Below are positions 40,245-50,958 of a stretch of 64,000 nt of DNA, piece by piece (the stretch's first letter is position 1; each line of letters opens with the position of its first letter). The stretch lies in NCBI GenBank assembly GCA_039105265.1, contig JAPFFF010000001.1, positions 2,728,001-2,792,000 on the forward strand, written 5' to 3'. The notes below the pieces were generated by a model that had not been told where the DNA came from, did not search any database, and worked only from the letters and a program-made list of their open reading frames with translations. Made by a program: the position numbers and the translations under genes. The stretch is from Tritrichomonas musculus. Its lineage: Eukaryota; Parabasalia; Tritrichomonadida; Tritrichomonadidae.

Positions 40245-43200
40245 ATGCTATCGATCTTTATCATTCTCTTTCTTCAATTTGTGTCGTCCAAAAAAAACTT
40301 CCCATCTATTAAATTTACAAAGGGTGGCATTTTTGGTTGGTTTGATGCGCTAGCTCTAATGAAAAAGCCATTTAATAATAAAAAAATGTTTGGATTTCGT
40401 TTAAATTCAACGGAACCAGATTTATCTATGATTATTTATGACATAGCAAATCATTTAGATCTTCATGATCTGAATCTTTCACAACGAGTCAATGATATTC
40501 TTGATGAGCCTGAAGAAACCGAAACTCTATCAAAAAGTCTTTTATTAAGCAATGAAAAATGTTCAGAAAGAACTGGCAATTCTCGTCAATTCTGTAAACT
40601 TTTTGGCGTTGATTTAAATTTAGAAAGCATTGGGATATCAGAAAACTCAGCAAATATTTTTCTAGGAAATCTTGTTGGATACTTACCAACCAATTTATTT
40701 TTTATTATTTTAGCCTCCTTATCCATAATATATTATGTTGTTCAAATTGTTCTTCAATATAAATTTTTCAAACCCGTAGAATATTCAGAACCTACAATTT
40801 ATTCGATTGTTATATTTTATGCAGGCAATGCCTTAATATTTATATCGGCAATTTTTTTTTTATGCTCATTTGGTGGTGTTAATAATTTCATTACGACAGT
40901 TATTTCATTTGATACAGTTGTACCTCGCATTACTTACTCCGTATCGACATCTCTTTTAACCCTCATTGATATTGAAATTCCAAATGGCATCCATCCCATT
41001 TTTGTAGCGGTCGATCGAATATTAAATACAACAAATAAATACCTGAAGAATACAATAGACTCTTTTATAGACCCGACCAGCATCTTCCTCCAGAAAATGA
41101 TTTCAGACAACGAGTCCGATCCAGGCGTTTTTCATTTATACAACCAAAAAATTTATCCAAACGCAAACAAATTTTACGATGAATGCAAAAATTATCCAAA
41201 TTTGAAAGACATCGGTAGATTGTTTTTATCGAAAGATTTTTCAAAAGAGCAGAAAGAGTTTGAAAATCTCTACTCCTCTGAATTGAACCTTTCAGCACAA
41301 TTGAATCAATTGGATTCAATTTTTGTGTACTTCTATTTGGTCGCAAAATCCTTTGAAAATTATTTTGGCAATCTTTCCAACATGACGTTAGCTAATGAAA
41401 ACCAGACAATTTTTGAAGCACTTAATGAAACCAAAGAGAAAAGTTTAGACTCTTATGAATTTCTAACCGATTTTCATAAACGTACGAAGAAGAAGAATCC
41501 ACTGTGGATTTTCTTAGCGATTATTTTCTTTTTTGTTGGAATATTTTTCATGGTTGTTCCGGTCTTTTTAGGCCTGATATTTTGGATGCACAATAAAGTG
41601 TCCAGATGTGTAGCAAATACAATTGCCATTGTTCCTCTTGTTATGACGATATTGATGTTTGTGCTGTCCTTTTTGATGAGTGGTGTCGGCTTTGCTTTGG
41701 TCGCTGTATCGAACCAATTAGAGCCCAGAATTGATGATTTAATAAGTAACATTATTGACATCACAATTCCAGAACGTGTAATTCCACTCGGCCCAATCAA
41801 CATGAGCAAACAAACTAACGGAAATTACGATGGAATCTTAAATTTATCGTCCATTGTATTTCCGAAGCCATTCAATCACTTCCAGTCATTTGTGAACCAT
41901 GACGAAGAGGATGGAATTGCAAAAGCTTTGGAGATTGAAAAAATAGTCAACGTTGAAAAATTAGGAGATGAAATTAAAGATTTCCTTGATAATATTGTTG
42001 TCAATTTTAATTTGCCACAAGGCACAATTGATTCATTAAATGATGTAAAATCACTATTAAAAGGACTTGAATCATTTCCGACCAAAATTGACAGCCTGTT
42101 TAATTGGTTTGTTCCAATATCATCAGCCACGAAATACTTGAGAAATGAAATTACAAAGAAAGAACCAAGTGCATTGAATTCTTTAGATCCTTATTTGAAA
42201 GACATTGATGTTTTAACAGACCAATTAAACTCACAATTTGAAATTGGTATTCAACAGCTCACGCAAAAATTACCTGAAGCAATCAATAGTATTAGCACTG
42301 TTGTTCCTGAATTAATAAAAAGCCTTTTGACTGATTTGAGTGATTCTTCAAAAAGTTTAGTCAGCAACATTTATCCAATCATTAATTCAATCCAGTCTGG
42401 AATGATCATTGGTCCTTACGCATTGATACGAAATCTTATTTTTTACGACCTTGCAAGTATGTGTGCTTACATATCAGCGTCTGGAACATTGATGATTCCT
42501 GGCTTCGTGATTGTTGTCACTTTGCTTTGGATAAGAAGAAAAGGAATGATTTATACAACAGGCAGAGAACTTGGCTTCTTTGAATTCCTCATGAAATGTC
42601 GTAAGAAAAAGGTCGCTAATGATCATAGCTGTGATAGTATGGAGACAGATGACAGCAACATCATTTACATGCATGATTCTGACTTCGATATTAGCACCAG
42701 TTATTGTGATAACGCTTTCGAAATCTCTCACAAGTTCTGCCAATTAAAAGACCTCGGGCCAGACGAACATGATCAATGGTGCATTCAAGATGGTGATGAA
42801 CCAAGCTTTCCTGCAAGTGCAAATGATGATCAAAATAACGAGTGGTGCCCAGAAATTGATAATGACGGAAATTATTATCCAATTGACGGTTATATTCCTG
42901 ATCCTTCTGATGACTGTGAAAATTGGTGCCTGAAAGAAGATCAAAATGGCAATTACACACCTGTCAGTGGCTACACTTGTGAACCCGAAGATGACAATGA
43001 AAGATTCATTATTCAACCTGATCAAAATGGAAATTACACACCTGACAATAGTTACGTTTGTGATCCTCAAGATGACATTGAAAGATTCATCATTAAACCA
43101 GATCAAAATGGAAATTACACACCTGACAATAGTTACGTCTGCGAGCCTGAAGATGACAACGAAAACTTCATTGTTAGACTGAACCGTGACGGAACCATCT

Positions 43201-43331
43201 ACAGAAATGATAAAGGAGATGATCATCCAATTGTCGACAGCATCGACATCGTTGGTGACTCTATCTTGGATCCTCTAGTTGACAACGAAGATAATGCTCC
43301 AATGGTAGTTGATTCAATTAATGATTGCTGA
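40245..43331 (+). CDS. Five-pass membrane protein with prominin-like topology and a repeat-bearing acidic tail
   Basis: A 1028-residue protein with a signal peptide (MLSIFIILFLQFVSS), an outer N-terminal region, TM1 about 150-172, TM2 about 186-212, a loop of about 205 residues, TM3 about 419-449, TM4 about 456-488, a second loop of about 250 residues, TM5 about 739-766 and a long cytoplasmic tail. Signal peptide, five membrane passes and two large outer loops of similar size are the prominin (CD133) layout; prominins organise plasma-membrane protrusions. I see no decisive sequence motif, so the assignment rests on topology. The tail (767-1028) is very acidic and contains about four copies of a 27-residue unit of the type DQNGNYTPDNSYVC. 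Potential N-glycosylation sites (NLS, NMT, NQT) lie in the outer loops. Confidence 0.7.
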   Translation: MLSIFIILFLQFVSSKKNFPSIKFTKGGIFGWFDALALMKKPFNNKKMFGFRLNSTEPDLSMIIYDIANHLDLHDLNLSQRVNDILDEPEETETLSKSLLLSNEKCSERTGNSRQFCKLFGVDLNLESIGISENSANIFLGNLVGYLPTNLFFIILASLSIIYYVVQIVLQYKFFKPVEYSEPTIYSIVIFYAGNALIFISAIFFLCSFGGVNNFITTVISFDTVVPRITYSVSTSLLTLIDIEIPNGIHPIFVAVDRILNTTNKYLKNTIDSFIDPTSIFLQKMISDNESDPGVFHLYNQKIYPNANKFYDECKNYPNLKDIGRLFLSKDFSKEQKEFENLYSSELNLSAQLNQLDSIFVYFYLVAKSFENYFGNLSNMTLANENQTIFEALNETKEKSLDSYEFLTDFHKRTKKKNPLWIFLAIIFFFVGIFFMVVPVFLGLIFWMHNKVSRCVANTIAIVPLVMTILMFVLSFLMSGVGFALVAVSNQLEPRIDDLISNIIDITIPERVIPLGPINMSKQTNGNYDGILNLSSIVFPKPFNHFQSFVNHDEEDGIAKALEIEKIVNVEKLGDEIKDFLDNIVVNFNLPQGTIDSLNDVKSLLKGLESFPTKIDSLFNWFVPISSATKYLRNEITKKEPSALNSLDPYLKDIDVLTDQLNSQFEIGIQQLTQKLPEAINSISTVVPELIKSLLTDLSDSSKSLVSNIYPIINSIQSGMIIGPYALIRNLIFYDLASMCAYISASGTLMIPGFVIVVTLLWIRRKGMIYTTGRELGFFEFLMKCRKKKVANDHSCDSMETDDSNIIYMHDSDFDISTSYCDNAFEISHKFCQLKDLGPDEHDQWCIQDGDEPSFPASANDDQNNEWCPEIDNDGNYYPIDGYIPDPSDDCENWCLKEDQNGNYTPVSGYTCEPEDDNERFIIQPDQNGNYTPDNSYVCDPQDDIERFIIKPDQNGNYTPDNSYVCEPEDDNENFIVRLNRDGTIYRNDKGDDHPIVDSIDIVGDSILDPLVDNEDNAPMVVDSINDC
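42840..43180 (+). repeat. 81-bp tandem repeat in the membrane protein tail
   Basis: About four copies of a 27-residue unit. The last two core copies (DQNGNYTPDNSYVC followed by a PxDD acidic stretch and ERFII) are nearly identical in DNA; the first two are more diverged. The frame is kept. Confidence 0.8.
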
Positions 43332-43768
43332 TTTGTGAGAGATCAGCAAATAGACAAACCAAAAAAAATTATCTTTTTTTTCCTTTTGATAATTTTTCAG
43401 CGAAACTGAAAAATACCAAATGATGAATCAGATTCGTGTAAATCTTATTTTAATGTCTTTGTTTTTAATTAACAAGAATGACATCATATGCATTAATTCT
43501 GATAGAAAAAAAAAAAATTAAAATGTTTATTAATATTTAATAAATCATTCACAATTTTAGTTTTCTTTTTTATGAATTGAACAAAAAGCAAGTATTTATT
43601 TAGTGTAATATAATTAATTTTTATTTTTATTTATTTGATTTAAAATGCTTAAGACCAGGAAATGTTTCATTTATGTTTAGCTTTTAAATTGACTGGGTAG
43701 AAATTTCATCAATCAGCTAATATATAAGTAATACTATCCGACCATTTATAATCTCAATTTTAGATATC
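43332..43768. other. Interval with a 3'-end hairpin
   Basis: Contains AAAAATTATC (43364-43373) and GATAATTTTT (43388-43397), a perfect 10-bp stem just after the membrane-protein gene, perhaps at its transcript end. The remainder is AT-rich flank of the following LRR gene. Nothing else seen. Confidence 0.45.
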
Positions 43769-46177
43769 ATGGATGATTTTGTAATAGTTGAAGGAATTAA
43801 ATATCAACTAAATCATAAAGATTTTACAGCTTCAATTATCAATTCGTACCAAACGCCCGAAAATGTTTTAATCCCTCGATGCATCAATTATAATTCGCAA
43901 GATTATATAATAACATCAATAAGAGAGCGTCCATTTGTAAACAACAGTCATATCAAGTCGCTTCAATTCTCACCAATTTCTGGCCTTCGTTACATAGAGA
44001 AAAGCGCGCTTTTCTCAATTTCTCTCAATAGTATTACATTTCCCGCAAGTTTTGAAAAAATAGAAGATTGGATATTTAAATCCTTTAATATTAGAGAAGC
44101 ATCAATAGCACCAGGAAATCCCAATTATAAATCCATCAACAAAACAATGATAATTAGTAAATCAGATCTAAAAAGTGACATTTTTGATTCACTTTTTTTT
44201 ATGAATAGAAATGTACAAACGGTTTTAGTTCCATATTACATAAAGTACATCAAACCCTATTGCTTTTCATACTGCTATAAACTGGAAACAATTGAATTTC
44301 CAAATGATTCACAGCTTCTCTTAATTGAAAAAAAAGCTCTGATGTCATCTTCAGTCAAGAGAATCAATCTTCCTTCATCTGCAAAGCTTGAAGAAGGTTG
44401 GTGCAGTAACACAGACTATTTAACAAGCGTCCTGATCAGTCCAGATAGTGAATATTATAGATATGCAGATGATGACAAAAATATCATTTTAGGAAAAAAT
44501 CTAGAAAATGGAGAATTTGATCAAATTGTTTTTGGAAGCCGAGACCTTAGGAAGTTAACAATTCCAAATTATATTAAACAAATTTGTTCAAATGCGTTTT
44601 CATCTTGTGAAGCCTTAGAAAAAGTTGAAATTCCTGATGATTCTGAGCTTATTTCGATTGGTGAAAAAGCTTTTGAGTTTTTACATATTTCTGACATTTC
44701 GATTCCTATTCATGTGAAAAAAATTGAGAAAGCTTCTTTTTTGGGTTGCATTAAATTAGAGATGGTTATTTTCCATTTGAATTCTGAAATTGAATTGATT
44801 GGAAAAGAGTCCTTTAGTGAAACATCGGTAAATACGATCACCATTCCCAAACATGTCAAAAAAATAGGAGAAAATGCTTTCTACAATTGTGAAAATCTGA
44901 AAAATGTCATTTTTTGTAGTAATTGTGAAGTCGAAGTTCTGGATTCTATGTCATTTTATCATTCTCAAATTAGTAAAATAACAATTCCTAAATTAGTGAA
45001 AGTAATCGGTAATAGCTGCTTTCATTATTGCTCATCATTAAAATACGTTCTTTTTCAACAAGATTCGCAGTTGGAATTGATTGGAAAAAACGCATTTTCA
45101 CATACAATTATTGAAAGTATAACAATTCCTAGACACGTTAAAAAGATAGAAGACAATGCTTTCTTATGCTGCCTTAGTTTGGAGACAGTTAATCTTGAAG
45201 AAGGTTCTGAACTTCAATCAATTGGAAAACACATTTTTCATGGAACGAGTGTTTTTAAATTTGAATTCCCTGAGAATTTGACTGATATTCAAGATGACTG
45301 GTGTGCTTGCACTGATATTTTAACTACTATATTAGTTTCACCTAAGAACAAGAAATTCATGATGATAAACCAAACAATTCTTGTTGCAAAAAAGGATGAA
45401 AAGAGTGAATTTTATGATACAATTATACTTGTCAGTAAAACAATTGATGGAATTAAGATTCCTTCTTTTATTAAATACTTTAATCCATATTCATTTGAAT
45501 TCACTTCTATTTTATTAGAAATTGAATTCACTGAAGATTCACAATTATTATCTATCGGTAATAATGCATTCAATTTCTCAGCTCTTGAGACAATTGAAAT
45601 ACCTAGAAATGTTAACAAACTCGAAGATGGGTGGTGTAATTCAACGGAATGTTTAGTTAATGTTTCGATTTCACCAGAAAATAGAAATTTCATGTTCCTC
45701 CAAGATCAAAATAAAGTAATGGTTGGTAAATCAAATAATGAACAAGATAATTTTGATGTGATTAAGTTTGCTTGTCGTGATATCAAAAAAGTAAATATTC
45801 CCAATTATATTAAACGAATCGATTCTTTTGCATTTCATGAATGCTCTTATTTAAATTGTGTAGAATTTTCTGATGATTCTCAACTTCAATCCATTGGTGA
45901 GAGTTGCTTCACTAGCACAAGTATTCAAAGAATAACATTACCAAAAAATATTGAATCATCTGGATCATCAACTTTTAGTTCTAATCATCTTCTCCATTCT
46001 TTTGAAGCTCTTGCTGATGTATTTTCATTTGGTAAAGATGTTTTTAGCAATAGCTCTTATTTGAATCTAGTTTCTCTTCCCAATGCTCATAAAGTTTATA
46101 ACACTAAGGAAATGTATCAATATGGTTCTGAAAATAATTTTTCTTTTTTTGTATGCTCTAATGCTGCAATTGATTAA
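43769..46177 (+). CDS. BspA-like leucine-rich repeat protein without signal peptide
   Basis: An 802-residue LRR_5-type protein. It starts with the family N-terminus also found in the broken gene at 13,574 (YQLNHKDFTASIINSYQTPE), then many modules of about 23 residues in the pattern SIPIHVKKIEKASFLGC / L-ISIGEKAF. Three GWC/DWC-type modules (KLEEGWCSNTDYLTSVLISP, DDWCACTDILTTILVSP, DGWCNSTECLVNVSISP) divide it into blocks. There is no signal peptide or membrane anchor, so it is probably intracellular or exported by another route. BspA-like proteins are implicated in adhesion in other organisms; its target is unknown. ATG 43769 is preceded by TCAATTTTAGATATC, a possible initiator. The frame is intact, unlike the paralogue at 13,574. 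Confidence 0.88.
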   Translation: MDDFVIVEGIKYQLNHKDFTASIINSYQTPENVLIPRCINYNSQDYIITSIRERPFVNNSHIKSLQFSPISGLRYIEKSALFSISLNSITFPASFEKIEDWIFKSFNIREASIAPGNPNYKSINKTMIISKSDLKSDIFDSLFFMNRNVQTVLVPYYIKYIKPYCFSYCYKLETIEFPNDSQLLLIEKKALMSSSVKRINLPSSAKLEEGWCSNTDYLTSVLISPDSEYYRYADDDKNIILGKNLENGEFDQIVFGSRDLRKLTIPNYIKQICSNAFSSCEALEKVEIPDDSELISIGEKAFEFLHISDISIPIHVKKIEKASFLGCIKLEMVIFHLNSEIELIGKESFSETSVNTITIPKHVKKIGENAFYNCENLKNVIFCSNCEVEVLDSMSFYHSQISKITIPKLVKVIGNSCFHYCSSLKYVLFQQDSQLELIGKNAFSHTIIESITIPRHVKKIEDNAFLCCLSLETVNLEEGSELQSIGKHIFHGTSVFKFEFPENLTDIQDDWCACTDILTTILVSPKNKKFMMINQTILVAKKDEKSEFYDTIILVSKTIDGIKIPSFIKYFNPYSFEFTSILLEIEFTEDSQLLSIGNNAFNFSALETIEIPRNVNKLEDGWCNSTECLVNVSISPENRNFMFLQDQNKVMVGKSNNEQDNFDVIKFACRDIKKVNIPNYIKRIDSFAFHECSYLNCVEFSDDSQLQSIGESCFTSTSIQRITLPKNIESSGSSTFSSNHLLHSFEALADVFSFGKDVFSNSSYLNLVSLPNAHKVYNTKEMYQYGSENNFSFFVCSNAAID

Positions 46178-46783
46178 TTGAATAAATCATCTTTTTTTTG
46201 TTTCACTGCCTTTTTATGCGTTATCATAGATAAAATAACAAAATTTTTATTCAAATTGAAAAAATAGAGAAAATTATTCTTTTCCTCAAGAAATATATTT
46301 TTGGAATAAATCTAAGAGTTGTAATTACTTAATGCGTTTTAGCAAAATTAAAACATAAATTTTATGGAAATTACTTGAAAAAATCCATAAAAATAAGATA
46401 TTTTAGCTGTATAGCCAAACCTTAATGCGAAGTCAATTAAAAAAGCAGAAATTGAAAGCATTGCTATGAGCTAATTCGTTTTTGATATTCGTGAAGTTCA
46501 TCTAAATTTATTTTCATTCTAAATTCTTCTATCGCAAACTCATCATTTAATTAGTTTTTACACATTTTTTTTTTTTTTTTTTTTTTCCCGTTGAAAATTG
46601 AGAAAAAGCACGTTATAAATTTGAGACACTTATTGAAAAAGTTCGAGTTTGAATCTTCGATGCGTTTTTTTTAAGGGTAAAAAATTGAGAACTACTCTCA
46701 AAATTGGCAGAGGTTTGTCTGCTGGCAAAAACGATCAACCTTGACTCTCAATTTAAAATTTTTGAAAAATTTTTATTTTTATT
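46178..46783. other. Non-coding interval
   Basis: AT-rich, with a T run of about 26 near 46,566-46,586. A short stretch of more balanced composition at 46,700-46,745 has no open frame. No gene supported. Confidence 0.45.
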
Positions 46784-47980
46784 ATGAATAATAAACGTGC
46801 AATTGTCCTATGCATTTCTGGATTTTCTGCAACCGGAAAAACTACATTGTCCAAATTCCTTAAAAAAAAGTATGGCTTTCAAATAATACATTTAGATAAC
46901 TATGTACTAGAAGATTATCATCTATTACCAGCATTTAATATTCAAAATGTTATAGGAATAAATTATGAATTACCTGAAACAATTGATTGGGATAAACTCA
47001 TTAGTAAATTAGAAAATACAGATCCAGATGAAAAATATATCCTTGATGCTTTCATCCCATTTGCTTCACCGCAAATTGAACAATTTATTAGTTTTTTGAT
47101 AGATATCGAATTCAATGAAAATGACTTTGAAGAAGGTCTTCGAAGACGAGTTTTACGAGATACAAATTCAGAAGTACCTACCGATTATGAAAAATACCCC
47201 GAAAAATCATCAGCGAATTACTGTGCCTTTTATTTTAAGCACTTTGTTTGGCCAGAAGCATTTCGACATCCTGAATATCGATTACCACCAAACTGGAACA
47301 AGCCTCTTTTAAGACTTGCTGGTTCACTACCACTGAAAGAAATTTGTGCTGAATCAGATAAATTTGTTTCACATATTCTAAAACCGTTTATTTGTTGCAT
47401 TTCTGGAATTTCAACTTCAGGTAAAACAACGGTGGCCAAATATCTTCAGAAAAAATACGGTTACAATATCATTCATTTAGATTATTATGTTCATAACGAT
47501 TATAGCTGTTTGCCACATTTCAATTTACAAAATGTCACTGGTATCAACTACGAGTTACCAGAAACAATCGACTGGGACCAACTTGTTTCTGACCTGCAAA
47601 ATATGGATCAATGCGAAATAGTCATTCTTGAAGGTTTTATTCCTTTCTATTCACAAGAAGTTCAGGATTGTGTCGATTGTTTGATTGATATTGAATTCAA
47701 TGAAAATGAATACAATGAGGCTTTGAGAAGAAGAGTTGAAAGAGATACTGGTTCGGATGTTCCCGATGACTATGAAATTTATCCTAACAAGTCATCTGCT
47801 CATAATTGCGCATTCTATTTCAAAAATTTTGTGTGGAAAGAAGCTTTTTCGCATCCAGAATATCGCCTTCCTAAAAACTGGAAAAAACCTCTCTTAAAAC
47901 TGTCTGCAACAGCATCTATCCGTTCAAACCAAAATGAATCTGACAAATTTTTGTCTTCCGTTTTAAAAAATAGGAAATAA
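46784..47980 (+). CDS. Tandem-fused nicotinamide riboside kinase-like P-loop kinase
   Basis: A 398-residue protein made of two homologous kinase units of about 195 residues. Each has a P-loop (GFSATGKTT at 13-21; GISTSGKTT at 208-216), the motif HLDNYV / HLDYYV in the position of the catalytic Asp, a shared INYELPETIDWD equivalent to the substrate-loop Asp segment of NRK/uridine-kinase enzymes, LRRRV-RDT in the lid, and YFKHFVWPEAFRHPEYRLP. The likely reaction is ATP-dependent phosphorylation of a nucleoside, most simply nicotinamide riboside to NMN for NAD salvage. In unit 2 the strand before the acidic residue reads ILEGF as in active enzymes; in unit 1 it is ILDAF, so unit 1 may differ in activity. 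Normal family members are single units. Confidence 0.78.
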   Translation: MNNKRAIVLCISGFSATGKTTLSKFLKKKYGFQIIHLDNYVLEDYHLLPAFNIQNVIGINYELPETIDWDKLISKLENTDPDEKYILDAFIPFASPQIEQFISFLIDIEFNENDFEEGLRRRVLRDTNSEVPTDYEKYPEKSSANYCAFYFKHFVWPEAFRHPEYRLPPNWNKPLLRLAGSLPLKEICAESDKFVSHILKPFICCISGISTSGKTTVAKYLQKKYGYNIIHLDYYVHNDYSCLPHFNLQNVTGINYELPETIDWDQLVSDLQNMDQCEIVILEGFIPFYSQEVQDCVDCLIDIEFNENEYNEALRRRVERDTGSDVPDDYEIYPNKSSAHNCAFYFKNFVWKEAFSHPEYRLPKNWKKPLLKLSATASIRSNQNESDKFLSSVLKNRK

Positions 47981-48479
47981 TTAAACAACTTATCACAAAG
48001 ATTTTATTGTTACAAGTAATACTGCTTTTAAGGTACAAATCTAGTACGTTTAGAAACCGCAAAATTTTTTGACACTTTATTAAACTAAACGACATGTTAT
48101 ATAAAAAAAAATATTTTTATCATAAAAAAATTATAAAAAAAAATAAAGTTCAGAATTTCAAATCTGACACTCATTCAAAATAAAACTTTTTCAATAGGGT
48201 AAGGGTCTCAAATATATAACGTTCTTTCTCTCAATTTATAACGTACTAGATTTGTACCTTAACAAATGCTGAAAATATTTATTAAAAATAATTTTTTTTT
48301 TTAAGTTTTAATACAAGCCGAAAAATAAAAGAGTCTAATTTTAACATAAAAATAATTTTTGAATAATGATTTAGTTTATTAAATTATTGTTTGGAGAAGG
48401 CAATCCTCACAAGGTTCTTATAAATAAATGAAAAAAAATCATTAAAATGAAAATAAAAACTTGGTACAATTATATATGA
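47981..48479. other. Interval containing a miniature element
   Basis: Apart from the 227-bp TTAA-flanked element (48032-48258) it holds only AT-rich sequence between the kinase stop and the ruined ankyrin gene. Confidence 0.55.
48032..48258. mobile_element. 227-bp miniature inverted-repeat element flanked by TTAA
   Basis: GGTACAAATCTAGTACGTT (48032-48050) is a perfect reverse complement of 48240-48258, and TTAA lies directly outside both ends (48028-48031, 48259-48262). TTAA target use is typical of piggyBac-type transposases, although the terminal bases are not those of classic piggyBac. The interior is AT-rich and non-coding. TTAA is self-complementary, so it could also be part of a 23-bp inverted repeat. 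Confidence 0.75.
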
Positions 48480-50958
48480 AAATTATTCTTTCTTTGTCAA
48501 TGTCAAGACCATATATATTTGAGAGGAAATAAATTATTTCTGGATTATTAGTTTCATATGCAATATCAATCGGTGTTTTGATATTAAAATATTTTATATT
48601 GAATATAATTAAGGCAAAAACATATTAATTCCTCTATAAATTTTATATTTTCAAATGGTATTAAAAATGGCATAAAAATTTTATTTTAACATTTAATACA
48701 AAACGCATGTAATATTGAGATCAATTCTTTTGTCATTAAGTAGAAGTTTAATTATTTCAAGATTTTCTTTTTCAATGGCAATATGTAATGATGTTTCATA
48801 AAATTATAAAAAATTTCATTCAACAATAAATAAGAAATTATATTTAAATATTTGATTTCAAATTGAATTGAAATATTTAATTTTCAATGGTATTAAATTT
48901 GATTTTTTGGAATCCTATAAAAAAAAGCTCTTTTAAATATTATAAAATGATTGAATTTAAACTTTAATAAAAATGAAATTGATATTATATTGAAATTTTT
49001 GATTTCGAATATAATGAAAATTTATGATCTTGAACGCTATTTAATACTTTACAAAATAAAACTGACTTAAAATTTACATCAATATTGTCATTTTCCAATA
49101 AAAGCTTAATTATATCAATATTTTCATTTTCAGTAGCAATATTTAATGCAGTCTTAAAAAGAAAAATTTATACGATTTCATTAATCATTAATAATTAAAA
49201 TTCCATGAAAAAATTCAATTTAAGAATATTATTTAAATCAATAAGTATTAAATTTGATTTATATTAAAATGCATGATTTAGAAATGATATTAAACAATGG
49301 AATACTTTAAATATTTGGAAGATTAACATCAATTTTATCATTTGCTAATAAAAGTTTAACTATATCAACAAATTGATTTTCTACAGCAATATTTAAAGCT
49401 GTTTTATAAAATATATTTATAATTTTATTATCAGATAAAATTGAAATGCAATTAAAATAATTCAAAAAAATTGAATTTAAATATTGAATTAAAAATTTCA
49501 TTAAATCATAGAGATTAAAATAAAATCTAAATATTTTAATTAAAATAAGATTAAAAAAATCAAATTTAAATCCCATTTAAAAAGTAAATTAGAAACTGAA
49601 TTAAAATATATCATTATAAATGAAATAAAAATCAAATGTAAAAATGCTATAATATCCATAATTGACACAAATATCTTTGCATTTCAGTAATATTTTTACG
49701 ATATCAATATTCCCTTTTTCAACTGCTGCGATTAAAGGCATTATTTCATTCAACAAAATAAATAAGAAATTTTATTGAACAATTCAAATTTGAATACCAT
49801 TCAAAATAATTAATTGAAAAACTTCATGAAAAAAATAAATTCAATTAAAATTCCATTTAAAATAACTAGTTTTTGAAATCAAATTGAATTATTTCATTAG
49901 AAATTGCATAAAACATTATAAAATTGAACTTGGTAAAAATAAAAATAAACATGATTAAATAATAATAAAATTCCAACTCTATTAACATCAATACCATCAT
50001 TTTGCATAAGAATGTTAACAAGAATAGCATAATCATATTTACATAATTCATATAAACAATATGAATTAATATATGTTTCTTTTATAAATGCATAATTATG
50101 ATATTTAATGCCATACTTCGAAAAAGAATTATCATAATTGAAATAATTCGATATTATATAATTTGATATATCATTATGATGGCATTTAATTGACTCTTTT
50201 ATGATTTCTTTATATGATTAATTATCTGATATAATTTGATATTCTTCAAGTAGATGGATTATATCAGGATTTTTACCATGAATTGCATATAACCATAAAT
50301 TTTCATTTAATTGAACATGATTTAATCTTAAATAATTGAAAATTTGAATTGATCCATAAAATAATGCATATTCAATCAAGCTTGGATTATTTTCAAGTAA
50401 AAATGAATTTGTTTCATAAATTGATTGATTAATTTTTGAACCAAGAGATATATTGCTTCTATTAGCATATGATATGAAATCATCAATTAAATCGGCTTGA
50501 ATTAATCTACAAATATAGTCTTCATTTGTTCCAAATTTTCTATTATTTTCAAAATATTCTGGAATTTCTTTAGGAATTTCATCAATTAATTGTTTATTTT
50601 CTTTTACAAAAGGAGCGATTTCTTTGATAAAATATTGAGGATATTTGTACTTTAAATATTTGCCTTTAATAATAATGTTACATATTATTTTATCAATAGT
50701 TATTATTTTCTCATTAATAAAATATAAAAGAATTCTTTTATTGCTTTTGAAAATATTGAATATATCAAAATTTGAATAGTATTGTGTGATACTTTCTCTA
50801 ACAAGATTTAGTACTTTTTCTATTTTCGTGAAAAAATCAGGCCCACGATAATGATTGTCAGTAATATTTATTATTAAATTGAGTAATATTTTAAGTTTTT
50901 GCGGATTTTCTCAAAAATTAATTTTAACTTGATAACCTAAGCAAATAAATATTTTCAT
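48480..50958 (-). pseudogene. Second ruined ankyrin / DUF3447-type gene with spaced ankyrin modules
   Basis: From a possible ATG at 50958 the reverse strand meets TGA at 50913-50911, then reads 230 clean codons of a DUF3447-type N-terminal region (ENPQKLKILLNLIINITDNH, PQYFIKEIAPFVKENKQLID, FGTNEDYICRLIQADLIDDF, QLNENLWLYAIHGKNPDIIH) up to TAA 50220-50218, and continues in the same frame to about 49,980 (LVNILMQNDGIDVN). Further ankyrin modules are spaced out at about 49,743 (AVEKGNIDIVKILLKC), 49,403 (TALNIAVENQFVDIVKLLLA), 49,153 (TALNIATENENIDIIKLLLE), 48,795 (LHIAIEKENLEIIKLLLN) and 48,576 (TPIDIAYETNNPEIIYFLS), each followed by AT-rich spacer with stops. The order is that of an intact gene, so this is one decayed locus. 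Confidence 0.68.

Noticed and set aside
48480-50958. Conventional introns between ankyrin modules
   Set aside because: The spacers do not start with GTATGT or end with the ACTAACACACAG-type signal known for trichomonad introns, and their borders share no exact consensus. The possibility of a non-standard spacer is kept as a finding.
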